Assembly (NCBI GenBank): GCA_031581145.1
Contig: JAVLBP010000010.1
Span: 1 to 58,231 of the forward strand
DNA: 58,231 nucleotides
Reading direction: 5' to 3'
From: UBA8296 sp031581145
GTDB taxonomy: Bacteria; Bacteroidota; Rhodothermia; Balneolales; Balneolaceae
Shown: piece by piece, positions 43,064 through 52,181 of the stretch
Numbering within the stretch: the stretch's first letter is position 1
How the letters are laid out: each line of letters starts with the position of its first letter
Program-made: the position numbers and the translations under genes
The notes under the pieces: generated by a model
What the model saw: the letters and a program-made list of their open reading frames with translations, nothing else
What the model was told of the DNA's origin: nothing
Database searches by the model: none

Positions 43064-44631
43064 CCCGACAACTCCTTAATATTCGAAAAGTCCTTTGGGT
43101 ATTAAGCCTTTTGGTGGGACTTTTGAGTCTTGCGTTATGTATTCCATTATGTGTCTCCTTGCTCTATGGTGAGGGTATTTGGCAGGCCCATCTGCTAAGC
43201 GCTGGAATCACAGCAAGTGTGGCGGGCGTGGTTTGGTTTTTTACAAATCCTGATCGACAAGACCGACTTGGTAAGCGCGTCCATGATCGACAACAAAAAG
43301 ATTACGAGAACCAGGAAGATTATGAACCCATTTCTCGGGAGTTGAATCTGCGGGAAGGACTCATGGTCGTAGGGTTTATTTATGTGTTGCTTTCCCTCTT
43401 TGGGGCACTACCGTTTACGTTGTCAGGCACGTTACAAAGCTACACCGATGCGACGTTTGAAGCCGCAAGTGGCTTTACCACAACCGGAGCCACCATTCTT
43501 GGTGGTGAAACAGCCTCAGGAATCCAAAATCCAGCCATTGAGGATGTGCCCAAGAGTTTGCTGTTTTGGCGGTCACTGAGTCACTGGTTAGGGGGTATGG
43601 GGATTATCGTCTTATCGATCGCCATTTTACCGTTGTTGAATCTTGGAGGTATGAAGCTCTTTTCGGCCGAATCATCCATGATGATGAGTGATCGACTCAC
43701 TCCGCGCGTGCAAGACACGGCAAAGCACCTATGGGGGATTTATGTTGCGATGACAGCGGTCCACTTTGGACTCCTTTGGGCGCACCCTTCCGTAGGTGGA
43801 TTTGACGCGCTAAATCATGCCATGTCCACACTTTCCACAGGTGGGTTTTCGACCAAAAATGCCTCTGTGGGTGCGTTTGGAAGCGCCTATGTGAACATCG
43901 TGACAACGCTGTTTATGTTCATGGGCGGCATAAATTTTGTGTTGCATATGCGTCTGTTTCGAGGGGACGTGAGGTCTGTATTTGAACACGCCGAACTTCG
44001 TTTTTATGCCTTCATTACCGCTCTAGCTGTAACGTTTATCTCGTTTTCATTGTGGCTACATAATGGGTATTCCGTGGGAGACGCAATTCAATATGGAGCG
44101 TTTCAAGTAGTATCAATTCTCACCACTACCGGATTTGCCACCGATGATTATGAACTTTGGAATTCTTTTGGGCTATTTTTGTTGTTTTTGCTCTTTTTTA
44201 TTGGAGGAAGCGCAGGCTCCACCTCGGGGGGAATCAAGGTTTTTAGAATCATGGTATTGCTTGAGAATGCGAAGAATGAATTTCGGCGCATTTTGCATCC
44301 CAATGTTGTCACTCCTGTACGTCTAGGGCAGAAGGTTGTGGATAATGAAACCCAACGAACGGTACTAAGTTTTGTCGTCTTTTATCTTGCCTTGTTTGGG
44401 ATTGGCGCCCTCATCATGTCGGCGCTAGGGTATGATTTTATGTCAGCGGTGGGGGCAAGTATCGCCTCTCTCGGGAGTGTAGGGCCCGCGATTGGTGAGT
44501 TTGGCCCCATGGATAGTTATGCTGGTGTTCCCATCCTTGGAAAGTGGGTACTACTGCTCATGATGATTATTGGTCGACTGGAGCTATTCACGCTCCTGAT
44601 TCTATTCACGGTGGCGTATTGGAGAGATTAA
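43060..44631 (+). CDS. trkH: Trk potassium uptake membrane subunit TrkH
   Basis: A 523-residue channel-like transporter with repeated M1-P-M2 units. Selectivity loop segments are visible, such as AASGFTTTGATIL, MSTLSTGGFSTKN, SILTTTGFATDD and SLGSVGPAIG, each with a Thr/Ser-Gly filter core. I chose ATG 43060 overlapping the trkA stop; an earlier start would only read through trkA. The 3' end overlaps the convergent MMPL gene by 26 bases. Confidence 0.95.
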   Translation: MTRQLLNIRKVLWVLSLLVGLLSLALCIPLCVSLLYGEGIWQAHLLSAGITASVAGVVWFFTNPDRQDRLGKRVHDRQQKDYENQEDYEPISRELNLREGLMVVGFIYVLLSLFGALPFTLSGTLQSYTDATFEAASGFTTTGATILGGETASGIQNPAIEDVPKSLLFWRSLSHWLGGMGIIVLSIAILPLLNLGGMKLFSAESSMMMSDRLTPRVQDTAKHLWGIYVAMTAVHFGLLWAHPSVGGFDALNHAMSTLSTGGFSTKNASVGAFGSAYVNIVTTLFMFMGGINFVLHMRLFRGDVRSVFEHAELRFYAFITALAVTFISFSLWLHNGYSVGDAIQYGAFQVVSILTTTGFATDDYELWNSFGLFLLFLLFFIGGSAGSTSGGIKVFRIMVLLENAKNEFRRILHPNVVTPVRLGQKVVDNETQRTVLSFVVFYLALFGIGALIMSALGYDFMSAVGASIASLGSVGPAIGEFGPMDSYAGVPILGKWVLLLMMIIGRLELFTLLILFTVAYWRD

Positions 44632-47236
44632 ACCGCTCCACAAACCACCGCTGAGACTCAAGGACCGAAAGGAGTGCAGGGAGATAGGTTAGCGCGACAA
44701 ATAATGCCATTCCAACACCAAGAAACGCAAGGATACCAATAGATTGGAGTCCTGGGTGGAGCGTAAACAACAATCCACCAAAGCCCATCATCGTGGTGAA
44801 GGAGCCAATGGTAATATGCTGTCCAGTCGACCGAAGAACCCAGCGCAGCGAACCTCGCCCCTCTTCGCGATACCTTGACACCACATGAATGCCATTATCG
44901 CAACCGATCCCAAGAATGGCTGGCAGCACCACGAGATTATAAAAATTGAATTGGATGTCGAATAAAAGCATCCACCCAAATAGGAACAAAAGCCCCACCA
45001 ATAGCGGCAAGGCAGCGATGGTTGCCCAAAGGGGTGAGCGAAGGGATATCGACATAAAGATGAACACGAGAATGAAGGTCGCTATCACCATTTTTGGAGA
45101 CTCTTCGCGCATGAGGTCTAACATTTGTGCTGCGACGATCGATGTGCTGGCAGCGTAATAGGTACGACCCTCTGACAACCCGACTTCACCAATTTCATCC
45201 TTGAAGGCGATGGATTTGCGACCATCCGCAATCGAGGAGGCTGGGTAGACAATGACAAACTTTCCAAGCTCACCCTCTTGGGTCATGAATCGTGTTTTCA
45301 AAAAATCGGGAAGCTCATCGTCTTGAAGGGCTTCCGTGGTTTGGGACCCCTGGCGGAGCAAATCTAGATTGTCATCTTGTCGATCTCGTAAAAATGGATC
45401 CTGAAGGCGTTGACGCACCTCGCTAATAAGGGATAATTTCCGCTCCTCTGCGGCTTCATTATGGGGGAAGCGCTCCGATAGTGCCTCTACATCTCCAATC
45501 ATCGATTCTGGATTAGCCTGGCGTCTTGAGCGTAAGGAATCGACAATAGCAAAGACATCATCATGCGACGATGCCAAAATGTAGGCAGGGTTTCTTCGGC
45601 GATCCTCATCCACACCCGAGGCGAAGGTTCGGAAGGCACGATACTCTGGGAATTCAGGCTCTAATGTCCCAAAATCGTACTCAAAGCGAAGATTGGACGA
45701 TTGAGAGAGGACTATCAACGCGATGAATGTCCCTGCGACCAACGTCGACATCGCGACCCATGATGGGCGTCCTAGTCGGTCTGAGCGTGTGATGGTGCGT
45801 TGCTGCCCAACACGATCATCGGCAAGCGAAGAGGTGGTGAACACCCACCCGAGTCGCTCAAAAACCATAAGAAATGCCGGCAAGAAAAACATCATCATCA
45901 GCAGCGCAAAAAGAATACCTATACCTGAAATGAGGCCAAATTCGGAGAACCCTCGAAAGTCTGCGATGATAAGTATAAACAGGGCAAACGCTGTGGTTAG
46001 AGCACTTGCGGTGATGGCGCCACCGGTCGTAGAAAACGTTTGAATGATAGCCTCCTTGGTCAAGGTCCCCGTGGACCGAAGCTCAATGTATCTTGCATAA
46101 AAATGGATCCCATAATCAATACCGAGCCCAAACAGGATCACAAACAATACGGCTGTCATCGTATTGAGGGTTTCCAAAAAGAGATGAGCAAGTCCAAAGG
46201 TCATCAACAGACTTAGTACAAGTGGCCCCCCAATGATCAATACCGCCACGGGGGAGCGAAGAAGTTGTATCAATACCGAGAAAGAGCGCGTCCCTGCACT
46301 TTTGCCACCCAATCCCGAGCGTCGTCTGGCGGAAAGTGTTTTGTTAAAAAAATAGAGCATTACCAAGACAATGACGGCTGAAATCCCTGAGGCAAAGCTT
46401 CTGATGACATCACTGGTGACCGATTCTAATTCATTGAGGTGACGTTTGAGCCGCCCACCCGACTGAACCTCCAAGGTCGCGTAGTCTGGATTGGACAGCA
46501 ATTGCTCAATCAGAGTATCTACAGAGATAAAAAGGGTTTCTAGACCGTTTATATCGCTCTTGGACACGGTTGGGTAGAGCTCTAGAAGAAGTAATGTGCT
46601 ATCCTCGTTGGTTGGATATTCGCTAGGAATAAGCTGGTCGTAGAGTTCCTGAAAATCTTCCAGCTCCTCGACTTGATCTGAGGATCTATTGTCTTGGGAT
46701 CTATTGTCTGTGGATTGATTGTCTTGCGGGGAATCATCTGGTGAATCATCAAGCTCATCACCGAAATCGATAAAAAAGGGATTGGCCTCTTCCTTGGCTT
46801 GCTGGATCTCTTCATCAAGCATATCAAGAAGCTTTTGAAGCTCATTTTCGGTCGCGACATACAAAAAATTGTTTTCCAGCACCTTGGTATCTCGTCGAAA
46901 ATCAACCCTAGAGATCAGATTTTGACCATTGCGCGGATCTTGGAGTTGCGAAACTTGCTCAATAAAGTCATCAGCAAATGTGACGTTTTGATCAAAATTT
47001 GGTGATTTTATTGCCACCTGAAGCGGGGTCTCCCCCCCTACAGTCTCCTTGAGCTCATTGAGTGCTACGACACTTGGATGACCTTCCGGCAATAGGTTCG
47101 CGAGATCGGTATCCACACGTAGATCTGTGGCATACCACCCAGCCAGCGCAGCGACTAGACCAATAAGGAGGATAGCACGCAGAGGTGCATCTAAAATCGC
47201 TCGCAAGAGAGGGAGCGCGAGGTTATGCATTCTCAT
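44606..47236 (-). CDS. MMPL/RND-superfamily membrane transporter (HpnN-like)
   Basis: 876 residues with the RND layout: one helix, a large periplasmic domain, six helices (about 280-470), a second periplasmic domain, and a second membrane block. FGLGIDYGIHFYARY and GIGCDNGIHVVSRYREEGRGS are the paired motifs containing the membrane-embedded Asp. Such proteins export lipids or hydrophobic compounds using the proton gradient; HpnN carries hopanoids. A hydrophilic insert at about 165-195 has the repeat NQSTD-NRSQD-NRSSD from a 15-bp array. The DUF3047 gene lies 3 bases upstream. Confidence 0.87.
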   Translation of the reverse strand: MRMHNLALPLLRAILDAPLRAILLIGLVAALAGWYATDLRVDTDLANLLPEGHPSVVALNELKETVGGETPLQVAIKSPNFDQNVTFADDFIEQVSQLQDPRNGQNLISRVDFRRDTKVLENNFLYVATENELQKLLDMLDEEIQQAKEEANPFFIDFGDELDDSPDDSPQDNQSTDNRSQDNRSSDQVEELEDFQELYDQLIPSEYPTNEDSTLLLLELYPTVSKSDINGLETLFISVDTLIEQLLSNPDYATLEVQSGGRLKRHLNELESVTSDVIRSFASGISAVIVLVMLYFFNKTLSARRRSGLGGKSAGTRSFSVLIQLLRSPVAVLIIGGPLVLSLLMTFGLAHLFLETLNTMTAVLFVILFGLGIDYGIHFYARYIELRSTGTLTKEAIIQTFSTTGGAITASALTTAFALFILIIADFRGFSEFGLISGIGILFALLMMMFFLPAFLMVFERLGWVFTTSSLADDRVGQQRTITRSDRLGRPSWVAMSTLVAGTFIALIVLSQSSNLRFEYDFGTLEPEFPEYRAFRTFASGVDEDRRRNPAYILASSHDDVFAIVDSLRSRRQANPESMIGDVEALSERFPHNEAAEERKLSLISEVRQRLQDPFLRDRQDDNLDLLRQGSQTTEALQDDELPDFLKTRFMTQEGELGKFVIVYPASSIADGRKSIAFKDEIGEVGLSEGRTYYAASTSIVAAQMLDLMREESPKMVIATFILVFIFMSISLRSPLWATIAALPLLVGLLFLFGWMLLFDIQFNFYNLVVLPAILGIGCDNGIHVVSRYREEGRGSLRWVLRSTGQHITIGSFTTMMGFGGLLFTLHPGLQSIGILAFLGVGMALFVALTYLPALLSVLESQRWFVERFNLSNTPP
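46683..46742. repeat. 15-bp tandem array, 3-4 units, inside the MMPL gene
   Basis: GATCTATTGTCTTGG (46683), GATCTATTGTCTGTG (46698), GATTGATTGTCTTGC (46713), then a weaker copy at 46728. They encode an Asp/Asn/Ser/Gln-rich stretch in a periplasmic domain. Confidence 0.85.
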
Positions 47237-47239
47237 AGC

Positions 47240-48073
47240 CTACTGAAAAGGGTTACTAGCCTCTTCACGACGGATTAGTTCAAAATCATCGTAATCTGCT
47301 GCGGCAGACGTTTGTGTGCTGTTTGCATCGCTCAAGATAAGCAGAGCTAAGGGCTTTTGGGGCACCTTGTCCCCAAATAGGGTTTTGTACAACGCTTCAA
47401 GATCCACTTCTTCCGTGACCCACTGCCCTAGCGAATCACGTCCCGATTCCTGCACAAATATCCATTGATTCCCATAGAGCTTATCGAAACCCTCTCCCAC
47501 TCGAACGGAAGAGCTCCACGTAAATCGCACACTTTTTGGAACACGCTGAATCAGCACTTTGCCCATTTCATAGACAATGTAGACCGACGCCGCAGTGTCA
47601 TTGAGCTTATCGTCACGCTCATTAGCCCCATTAGGAAGTTCATGCGCTCGCCATCTCCACCGTAGGATGGGGGTTTCGGTAAGGTCGAGATTTGGGCGAT
47701 TCTTGAGTGGGAAATTGAGGTGCTTGGCGTTGGAGCCCATGAAGCGAAGGAATTGATTACCCTCTTCCTCTATAATCTCATATTGATACTCCTGGCGATC
47801 TTTGCCAGAATAGGTAGCTGGAATTCCATCCCCATCGCGATTGAGCCATGCGTAAGGCAAGGTTCCTGGCTCGTCGGATTCAAAATTTTCAAGTAAGAGA
47901 CCCACCGTGGTTTCGGCTAATGGTACAGAGCTATGCTCTTTAATCGTCTGAGCCGAGGAGATACCCGCTATCATTTGAATGAATAGGAGTCCGGTAACAG
48001 TAAGATTTAGGGGAAGTTTGGTATTTTTCACAGTTGTTAAAATACACATTTTGCCATCCCTTCGTTTCCTCAT
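47240..48073 (-). CDS. DUF3047 family exported protein
   Basis: A 277-residue protein with a signal peptide (TGLLFIQMIAGISSAQT) and a single beta-rich domain containing LRWRWRAHELPNGANERD and ADYDDFELIR near the end, as in DUF3047 proteins. Their function is unknown; the fold is thought to be carbohydrate-binding-like, which is my recollection rather than a search. I chose ATG 48073; ATG 48049 is an alternative, while 48166 would overlap the divergent gene. Coupled to the MMPL gene by a 3-base gap, hinting at a joint envelope role. Confidence 0.75.
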   Translation of the reverse strand: MRKRRDGKMCILTTVKNTKLPLNLTVTGLLFIQMIAGISSAQTIKEHSSVPLAETTVGLLLENFESDEPGTLPYAWLNRDGDGIPATYSGKDRQEYQYEIIEEEGNQFLRFMGSNAKHLNFPLKNRPNLDLTETPILRWRWRAHELPNGANERDDKLNDTAASVYIVYEMGKVLIQRVPKSVRFTWSSSVRVGEGFDKLYGNQWIFVQESGRDSLGQWVTEEVDLEALYKTLFGDKVPQKPLALLILSDANSTQTSAAADYDDFELIRREEASNPFQ

Positions 48074-48097
48074 TGTTGCTAGGCCAATCAAAAGTTT

Positions 48098-48691
48098 ATG
48101 AATCAGAACTCCAATAGTTACAACTCCGATAGTTACAACTCCGAGAATCATAACGTCGAGAATCAAACACCGAACGCTAAGCAGTCTCGTCCAAGAACGA
48201 CGTGGTTGTGGAGAATATTTTTACTCAATCTAGTCTTGGTGGGAGCACATCTTGGTGAATTTTGGCCCTTCAGTATTTTCCCGATGTTTTCGAAAGCGGG
48301 TCAACCATGGTCAAGAGCGATGGTTGTAGAGACACCCCTTGTTGACTCCGACGATCCTTCGACTGCACAGCAGTGGGAGCCAATTGACTGGGCGCCACAG
48401 GACATAGATATCCTCGATTTACAAGCAATTTCGCTAGATGAGAAGGGGATTGATAAAATTGATTTTTCAAATTATGTCGGCAAAACCGAGCAGTGGACGC
48501 CTGAGGTTGTCTCAGGCATTGCCAAAATGATTCCCGATCGACCCGAGCAGGGTAAAGCGTGGCTTGTCCTCAAAGTACGCGGGCGCATGGATGATGGCTC
48601 CGTAAGCGTTCAAGGTGAACCAATTGTTGCTATGACCGCTGATACCGTTGTCCTTTCTCCCAACTACGACAACCAATCAGACACTCCATGA
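48098..48691 (+). CDS. Single-pass membrane protein, partner of HTTM-like protein
   Basis: A 197-residue protein whose first 30 residues are an Asn/Ser/Tyr/Glu repeat (NSNSY, NSDSY, NSENH, NVENQ), then one membrane helix (IFLLNLVLVGAHLGEFWPF) followed by SIFPMFSKAGQPWSRAMVVE and a soluble C-terminal domain. The 'WPFSIFPMFS' segment resembles proteins encoded next to HTTM-type genes, so the two likely act together. It overlaps the next gene by 4 bases (ATGA). I do not know the function. Confidence 0.65.
   Translation: MNQNSNSYNSDSYNSENHNVENQTPNAKQSRPRTTWLWRIFLLNLVLVGAHLGEFWPFSIFPMFSKAGQPWSRAMVVETPLVDSDDPSTAQQWEPIDWAPQDIDILDLQAISLDEKGIDKIDFSNYVGKTEQWTPEVVSGIAKMIPDRPEQGKAWLVLKVRGRMDDGSVSVQGEPIVAMTADTVVLSPNYDNQSDTP
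48106..48165. repeat. 15-bp tandem array, 4 units, in the 48098 gene
   Basis: GAACTCCAATAGTTA (48106), CAACTCCGATAGTTA (48121), CAACTCCGAGAATCA (48136) and TAACGTCGAGAATCA (48151) encode the 5-residue repeat at the N-terminus. Adjacent copies share the most sequence, as expected of stepwise duplication. Confidence 0.9.
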
Positions 48692-49611
48692 ATCGAGCAA
48701 AACAATGGATCAACGCCCTCGAGCGCTCCCTTTTTGATGATCAACCGATCTGCTCAGAGAATGAGAGGATTCGTTCTGGAGCCATAACACACTTTCGGTT
48801 ATTTGAGCTTTTTGTAGCAGCTTGGGCCATCGCGTACGCTTGGACATGGGGTTTCTATACGTTTAAAAGCTCCGTCGTGGTCCTAGAGCTTGGCGTTGCA
48901 AACTACATACCCGTAGCCTCCCTGTTTGGTCTCCCTTCCATGATTATTGCGGCCGTAATGACCCTTGGCATTGCAGTGAGTATCACTCGATTGTGGCGAT
49001 GGGGCTATCTCGTTGCAATCCTTGCTTTACACCTCCAATATGTGGTTCGCTTCTCCCAAGGAGAAATTCCTCATAGTTCGAACTTGATAGGATTTGCGTT
49101 ACTTGCCCTTGGGGTAGGCTTTGCAACCCATAAAGATTCAGTGGCTCAAATACGGTTTACGTGGGGTTTTCTATGGTTTTTTGTGGGGCTGGGATACACA
49201 TCTGCGGCCATCAGCAAGCTTGTGGGCACAGGGATCACATGGATTGATGGGCAACATTTGGTGTTATGGATCCATGAGAAAGCGATTGACTATGCATCCA
49301 TGACGGGAGAATGGACTCCCAATGTATTGCAAACTGCGATTTTGGAGTCTGCCTGGGTTGGAACGCTCAGTCTTTTTATAGGGTGGTTTACCGAAGCGAT
49401 TGGCGTGTTGATGTGGTCTCGGCGATTACGCCCCTGGGTCGTTTTGGTGACCATTGGGATGCACTTTGGGATCACGTGGACGATGAACATTGTCTTTGTA
49501 GCCTTTGTGATGCAACTCATTCTCACAGGATTCCCCTGGGTAGAATGGATCGTGGCGTTGCGGCAACGACTTAGTGTGAGCTCGTCAAACTCTGATAGCC
49601 TGACGCTTTAA
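48688..49611 (+). CDS. HTTM-like (vitamin K-dependent carboxylase-like) multi-pass membrane protein
   Basis: A 307-residue membrane protein with about eight helices. The HTTM pattern is seen in THFRLFELFVAAWAIAYAW, YTSAAISKLVGTGITWIDG and GMHFGITWTMNIVFV. HTTM relatives include gamma-glutamyl carboxylase, but bacterial forms without a lumenal domain have no established activity. This copy lacks a large extracellular domain; that part may be supplied by the partner encoded just upstream. Followed by a 25-bp repeat region and the methyltransferase gene. Confidence 0.65.
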   Translation: MNRAKQWINALERSLFDDQPICSENERIRSGAITHFRLFELFVAAWAIAYAWTWGFYTFKSSVVVLELGVANYIPVASLFGLPSMIIAAVMTLGIAVSITRLWRWGYLVAILALHLQYVVRFSQGEIPHSSNLIGFALLALGVGFATHKDSVAQIRFTWGFLWFFVGLGYTSAAISKLVGTGITWIDGQHLVLWIHEKAIDYASMTGEWTPNVLQTAILESAWVGTLSLFIGWFTEAIGVLMWSRRLRPWVVLVTIGMHFGITWTMNIVFVAFVMQLILTGFPWVEWIVALRQRLSVSSSNSDSLTL

Positions 49612-49631
49612 AGCCAGAGTATCAAACAATT

Positions 49632-49690
49632 GATTATCAAACACCATCTAACAATAGATTATCAAACACCATCTAACAATAGATTATAAA
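49632..49690. repeat. 25-bp tandem array between HTTM-like and methyltransferase genes
   Basis: GATTATCAAACACC starts at 49632 and 49657, with a partial third copy GATTATAAA at 49682. ATCTAACAATAGATT repeats within it, suggesting an original unit of about 12-13 bp later duplicated as a pair. Confidence 0.85.
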
Positions 49691-49700
49691 TCATAAACCT

Positions 49701-50564
49701 ATGCTAAGCGCATTAAAGCAGTTGCAGATCAAGCACGCGGACCATCCCCTTTTATGGTGGGCTCTCATCATGGTATCCCTTTTTGCAGCGGTTGGAGCAG
49801 CGATAGCGCTGTGGCTTGGCTCCCCGAGTTGGGTTGGCGCACTACAAGGTGTCCTTCAAGCGGGGATTTTGATTCTACTCCTTACGCTGATTCATGTCTA
49901 CCGTTCGTTGGAAGCGCGCCAGGAAATTCACCAAGGGAAGCAGCAAGCTTATGCTCAAATACTTCACTTGATCGCACCACGAGCCCCTTTACCCCCCATG
50001 ACGCAGTGGGCGGCAACACCAGAACTAGCACTCGAGCTCATTCATCAAATCATGAGTCATCGCCCCAAATCAATTGTAGAATTTGGTAGTGGATGCTCAA
50101 GTTTGATTATGGGGTATATGTTGGAGCAACAAGCCGAACATGGCCATCTCATCTCCATCGATCATGATAAAGCCTATGCTCAAAAGACGCGTCGAGACGT
50201 GTCACTCCATGGACTGGATGCTCATATTACCGTATTGGATGCACCCCTAGAATCACAACCTTCGATAGGCCCCGTTGGACGTCAATCTACTTGGTACCAA
50301 CTCGCAAATCTATCAATTCCAGACTCGATTGATCTGTTGGTTGTCGATGGCCCTCCTGAAAAGACTACCTCATGGGTTCGGTACCCGGCAGTGCCTGTGT
50401 TGGCAGACAAACTCTCCGACCATGCCGTCATCGTACTTCATGACACCCATCGTAAGGATGAGACAGCGATTGTACATGCATGGCAGAACCTGCTTCCAGG
50501 TTCGAGTGTTGAATGGCGTGACACGGATAAAGGGATTGCGATTCTACATAGAGGCCACAAATAA
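49701..50564 (+). CDS. Membrane-anchored class I SAM-dependent methyltransferase
   Basis: The first 70 residues hold two membrane helices (LLWWALIMVSLFAAVGAAIAL and LQAGILILLLTLIHVY), followed by a Rossmann methyltransferase domain: IVEFGSGCSSL (SAM-binding loop, about 125-135), LISIDHDKAY (motif II with acidic end), LLVVDGPPE (motif IV-like) and VLHDTHRKDE. Such domains methylate small molecules, often sugars in cell-surface polysaccharides. The nearby flippase and glycosyltransferases support a glycan role, but they are on the opposite strand. Confidence 0.8.
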   Translation: MLSALKQLQIKHADHPLLWWALIMVSLFAAVGAAIALWLGSPSWVGALQGVLQAGILILLLTLIHVYRSLEARQEIHQGKQQAYAQILHLIAPRAPLPPMTQWAATPELALELIHQIMSHRPKSIVEFGSGCSSLIMGYMLEQQAEHGHLISIDHDKAYAQKTRRDVSLHGLDAHITVLDAPLESQPSIGPVGRQSTWYQLANLSIPDSIDLLVVDGPPEKTTSWVRYPAVPVLADKLSDHAVIVLHDTHRKDETAIVHAWQNLLPGSSVEWRDTDKGIAILHRGHK

Positions 50565-50580
50565 TAAATATCACACCACG

Positions 50581-50636
50581 TAGGGTGAATGGATTAGGAT
50601 GAGTCGATTAGGGTAAGTCTATTAGGATGAGCGGAA
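50581..50636. repeat. 14-bp tandem array, 4 units, between convergent genes
   Basis: TAGGGTGAATGGAT (50581), TAGGATGAGTCGAT (50595), TAGGGTAAGTCTAT (50609) and TAGGATGAGCGGAA (50623), exactly 14 bases apart. The last unit contains the stop of the convergent flippase gene. Confidence 0.92.
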
Positions 50637-52181
50637 GAAGGTGAGCGAGATCCACCGCCTAAACTGTGCTTTATCGTCTTGTTTTATCACTCGTGTCCAG
50701 GAGCCAACAGCCCAGTATGTTGGCAAGAATAGCGCGGCGATCGTTAACAAACGCACAGGTGCCTGCATCCCAGGAAATCCCCATTGCTGGATGGCCATCA
50801 TGACTGAACCAATCCCTAGACTGATTCCAAGGATGGATATATACCGTCTAAATGGTAACACTTTGTGAGCTGGTAGATCGAGATGACGACCTATGCGCCT
50901 CAAATAAAGCCACCAATTCACAATATTCGCCAGTAACGTGGACGCTGCAGTGCCTACAATCCCAAAAGCTAGAGTCGCTGGAATGGATAGCACAAGGTTT
51001 AGCGCCACCAATTGTAGACTCATCCGCAGTACTCCCCCGGAGTCTCCAAAGGCTTGCAACAGGCTACCATAATGGGTCACTCGGAGCAGGACGATTGCAT
51101 TATAGATTTGAAAAGGCAACACTGCGCCACTATAATCTGCCTGATCACTCGAGGCGATCCAGGCAATAAGATCGGGGGCAATCACAATCGATAGCACTCC
51201 CAGAGGTAACACGAGCAAGGAGACCTTCTCTACGCCTCTGTACCATAATTCTAGTAGCTCTTGCTTCTTCCCATCAAGCTGAAAAGCCACAAAACGGGAT
51301 ATCAACACAGACCCAATCGCAAAGGGGATGACTCGGATAATGGGAACTTCTTGCGCCCCTAGTGTATAATCAGCCAGCGCAACGACGGGTAGCAGCACAG
51401 AGACGACCACCTTGTCGATGTTGCGATTCAGCTTGTTGACATAAGAGCTCAACCCCAGAGGTAGCGAAAAACGCAATTGCTCCATGAGGGAAATCGGCTC
51501 TGGCTTCCCATTCTCCAATTCTTGGATATGAGAGGCATCTTCATCGGAGGAGTGGGGTTGAACCAAGCGAGCTGTGACCCAAATGGCTGACCCTAAAGCA
51601 CGAAGGGCAGCATAGCCAACCATGCCATAGACAGCACCCAAGACGCCAAAACCAAGAACAATGGGGATGACAATGGCCACAAAAAGGATCGCGGATGTGA
51701 GTGTTTCGTACCATGCAGCGTCTTTTTGGCGGTCCAAGGCGAGTAAAATATTCGAGGCAGGCCAGGTGGGGATTTCAAGTAATACCACAAGAGCAAGCCA
51801 AGGTAAGACGTTCTGAAGTTGGTCTATCGCCTCTGGGCTCCATTCAGTTAGGATGGAAGGAAGCAAGCTCGAAACGCCTAGAATCAAACCAGCAGCGGCG
51901 ATTCCCGCAATCGATAACATCGCCACAGTTTGCCCAACAAACCTCGCTTTTTGGCGATATGTTATCCGTTCAAAAAAGTAGAAGATCGATTCAGGCAGAC
52001 CAAGTGTTGCAAGATTTCTCGCCAACTCATGGATCATGAGAATATACCCCATGATCGCAAAATCCTGTTTTATGAGGAGTTGAATCGTGGTAATCGCAAG
52101 TGCTAAGTCAATGACTGTGGTCAAGACTCGGGCAAAGACCACAATGCCAGCCTTTTCCTCTAAGGAGCCTTTATTACTCAT
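50622..52181 (-). CDS. Polysaccharide flippase (MOP/Wzx-like)
   Basis: A 519-residue membrane protein with about 12-14 helices, of the oligosaccharide flippase type (VVFARVLTTVIDLALAITTIQ, then FYFFERITYRQKARFVGQ, and GLSSYVNKLNRNIDKVVVS). It would flip lipid-linked glycans across the inner membrane. I chose ATG 52181, overlapping the upstream glycosyltransferase stop by 8 bases; the longer frame to 52259 is unlikely. Part of a three-gene glycan operon. Confidence 0.83.
   Translation of the reverse strand: MSNKGSLEEKAGIVVFARVLTTVIDLALAITTIQLLIKQDFAIMGYILMIHELARNLATLGLPESIFYFFERITYRQKARFVGQTVAMLSIAGIAAAGLILGVSSLLPSILTEWSPEAIDQLQNVLPWLALVVLLEIPTWPASNILLALDRQKDAAWYETLTSAILFVAIVIPIVLGFGVLGAVYGMVGYAALRALGSAIWVTARLVQPHSSDEDASHIQELENGKPEPISLMEQLRFSLPLGLSSYVNKLNRNIDKVVVSVLLPVVALADYTLGAQEVPIIRVIPFAIGSVLISRFVAFQLDGKKQELLELWYRGVEKVSLLVLPLGVLSIVIAPDLIAWIASSDQADYSGAVLPFQIYNAIVLLRVTHYGSLLQAFGDSGGVLRMSLQLVALNLVLSIPATLAFGIVGTAASTLLANIVNWWLYLRRIGRHLDLPAHKVLPFRRYISILGISLGIGSVMMAIQQWGFPGMQAPVRLLTIAALFLPTYWAVGSWTRVIKQDDKAQFRRWISLTFFRSS

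Noticed and set aside
48074..48166. Longer start for the DUF3047 protein
   Set aside because: The added residues are the antisense reading of the 15-bp array in the divergent gene and would displace the signal peptide.
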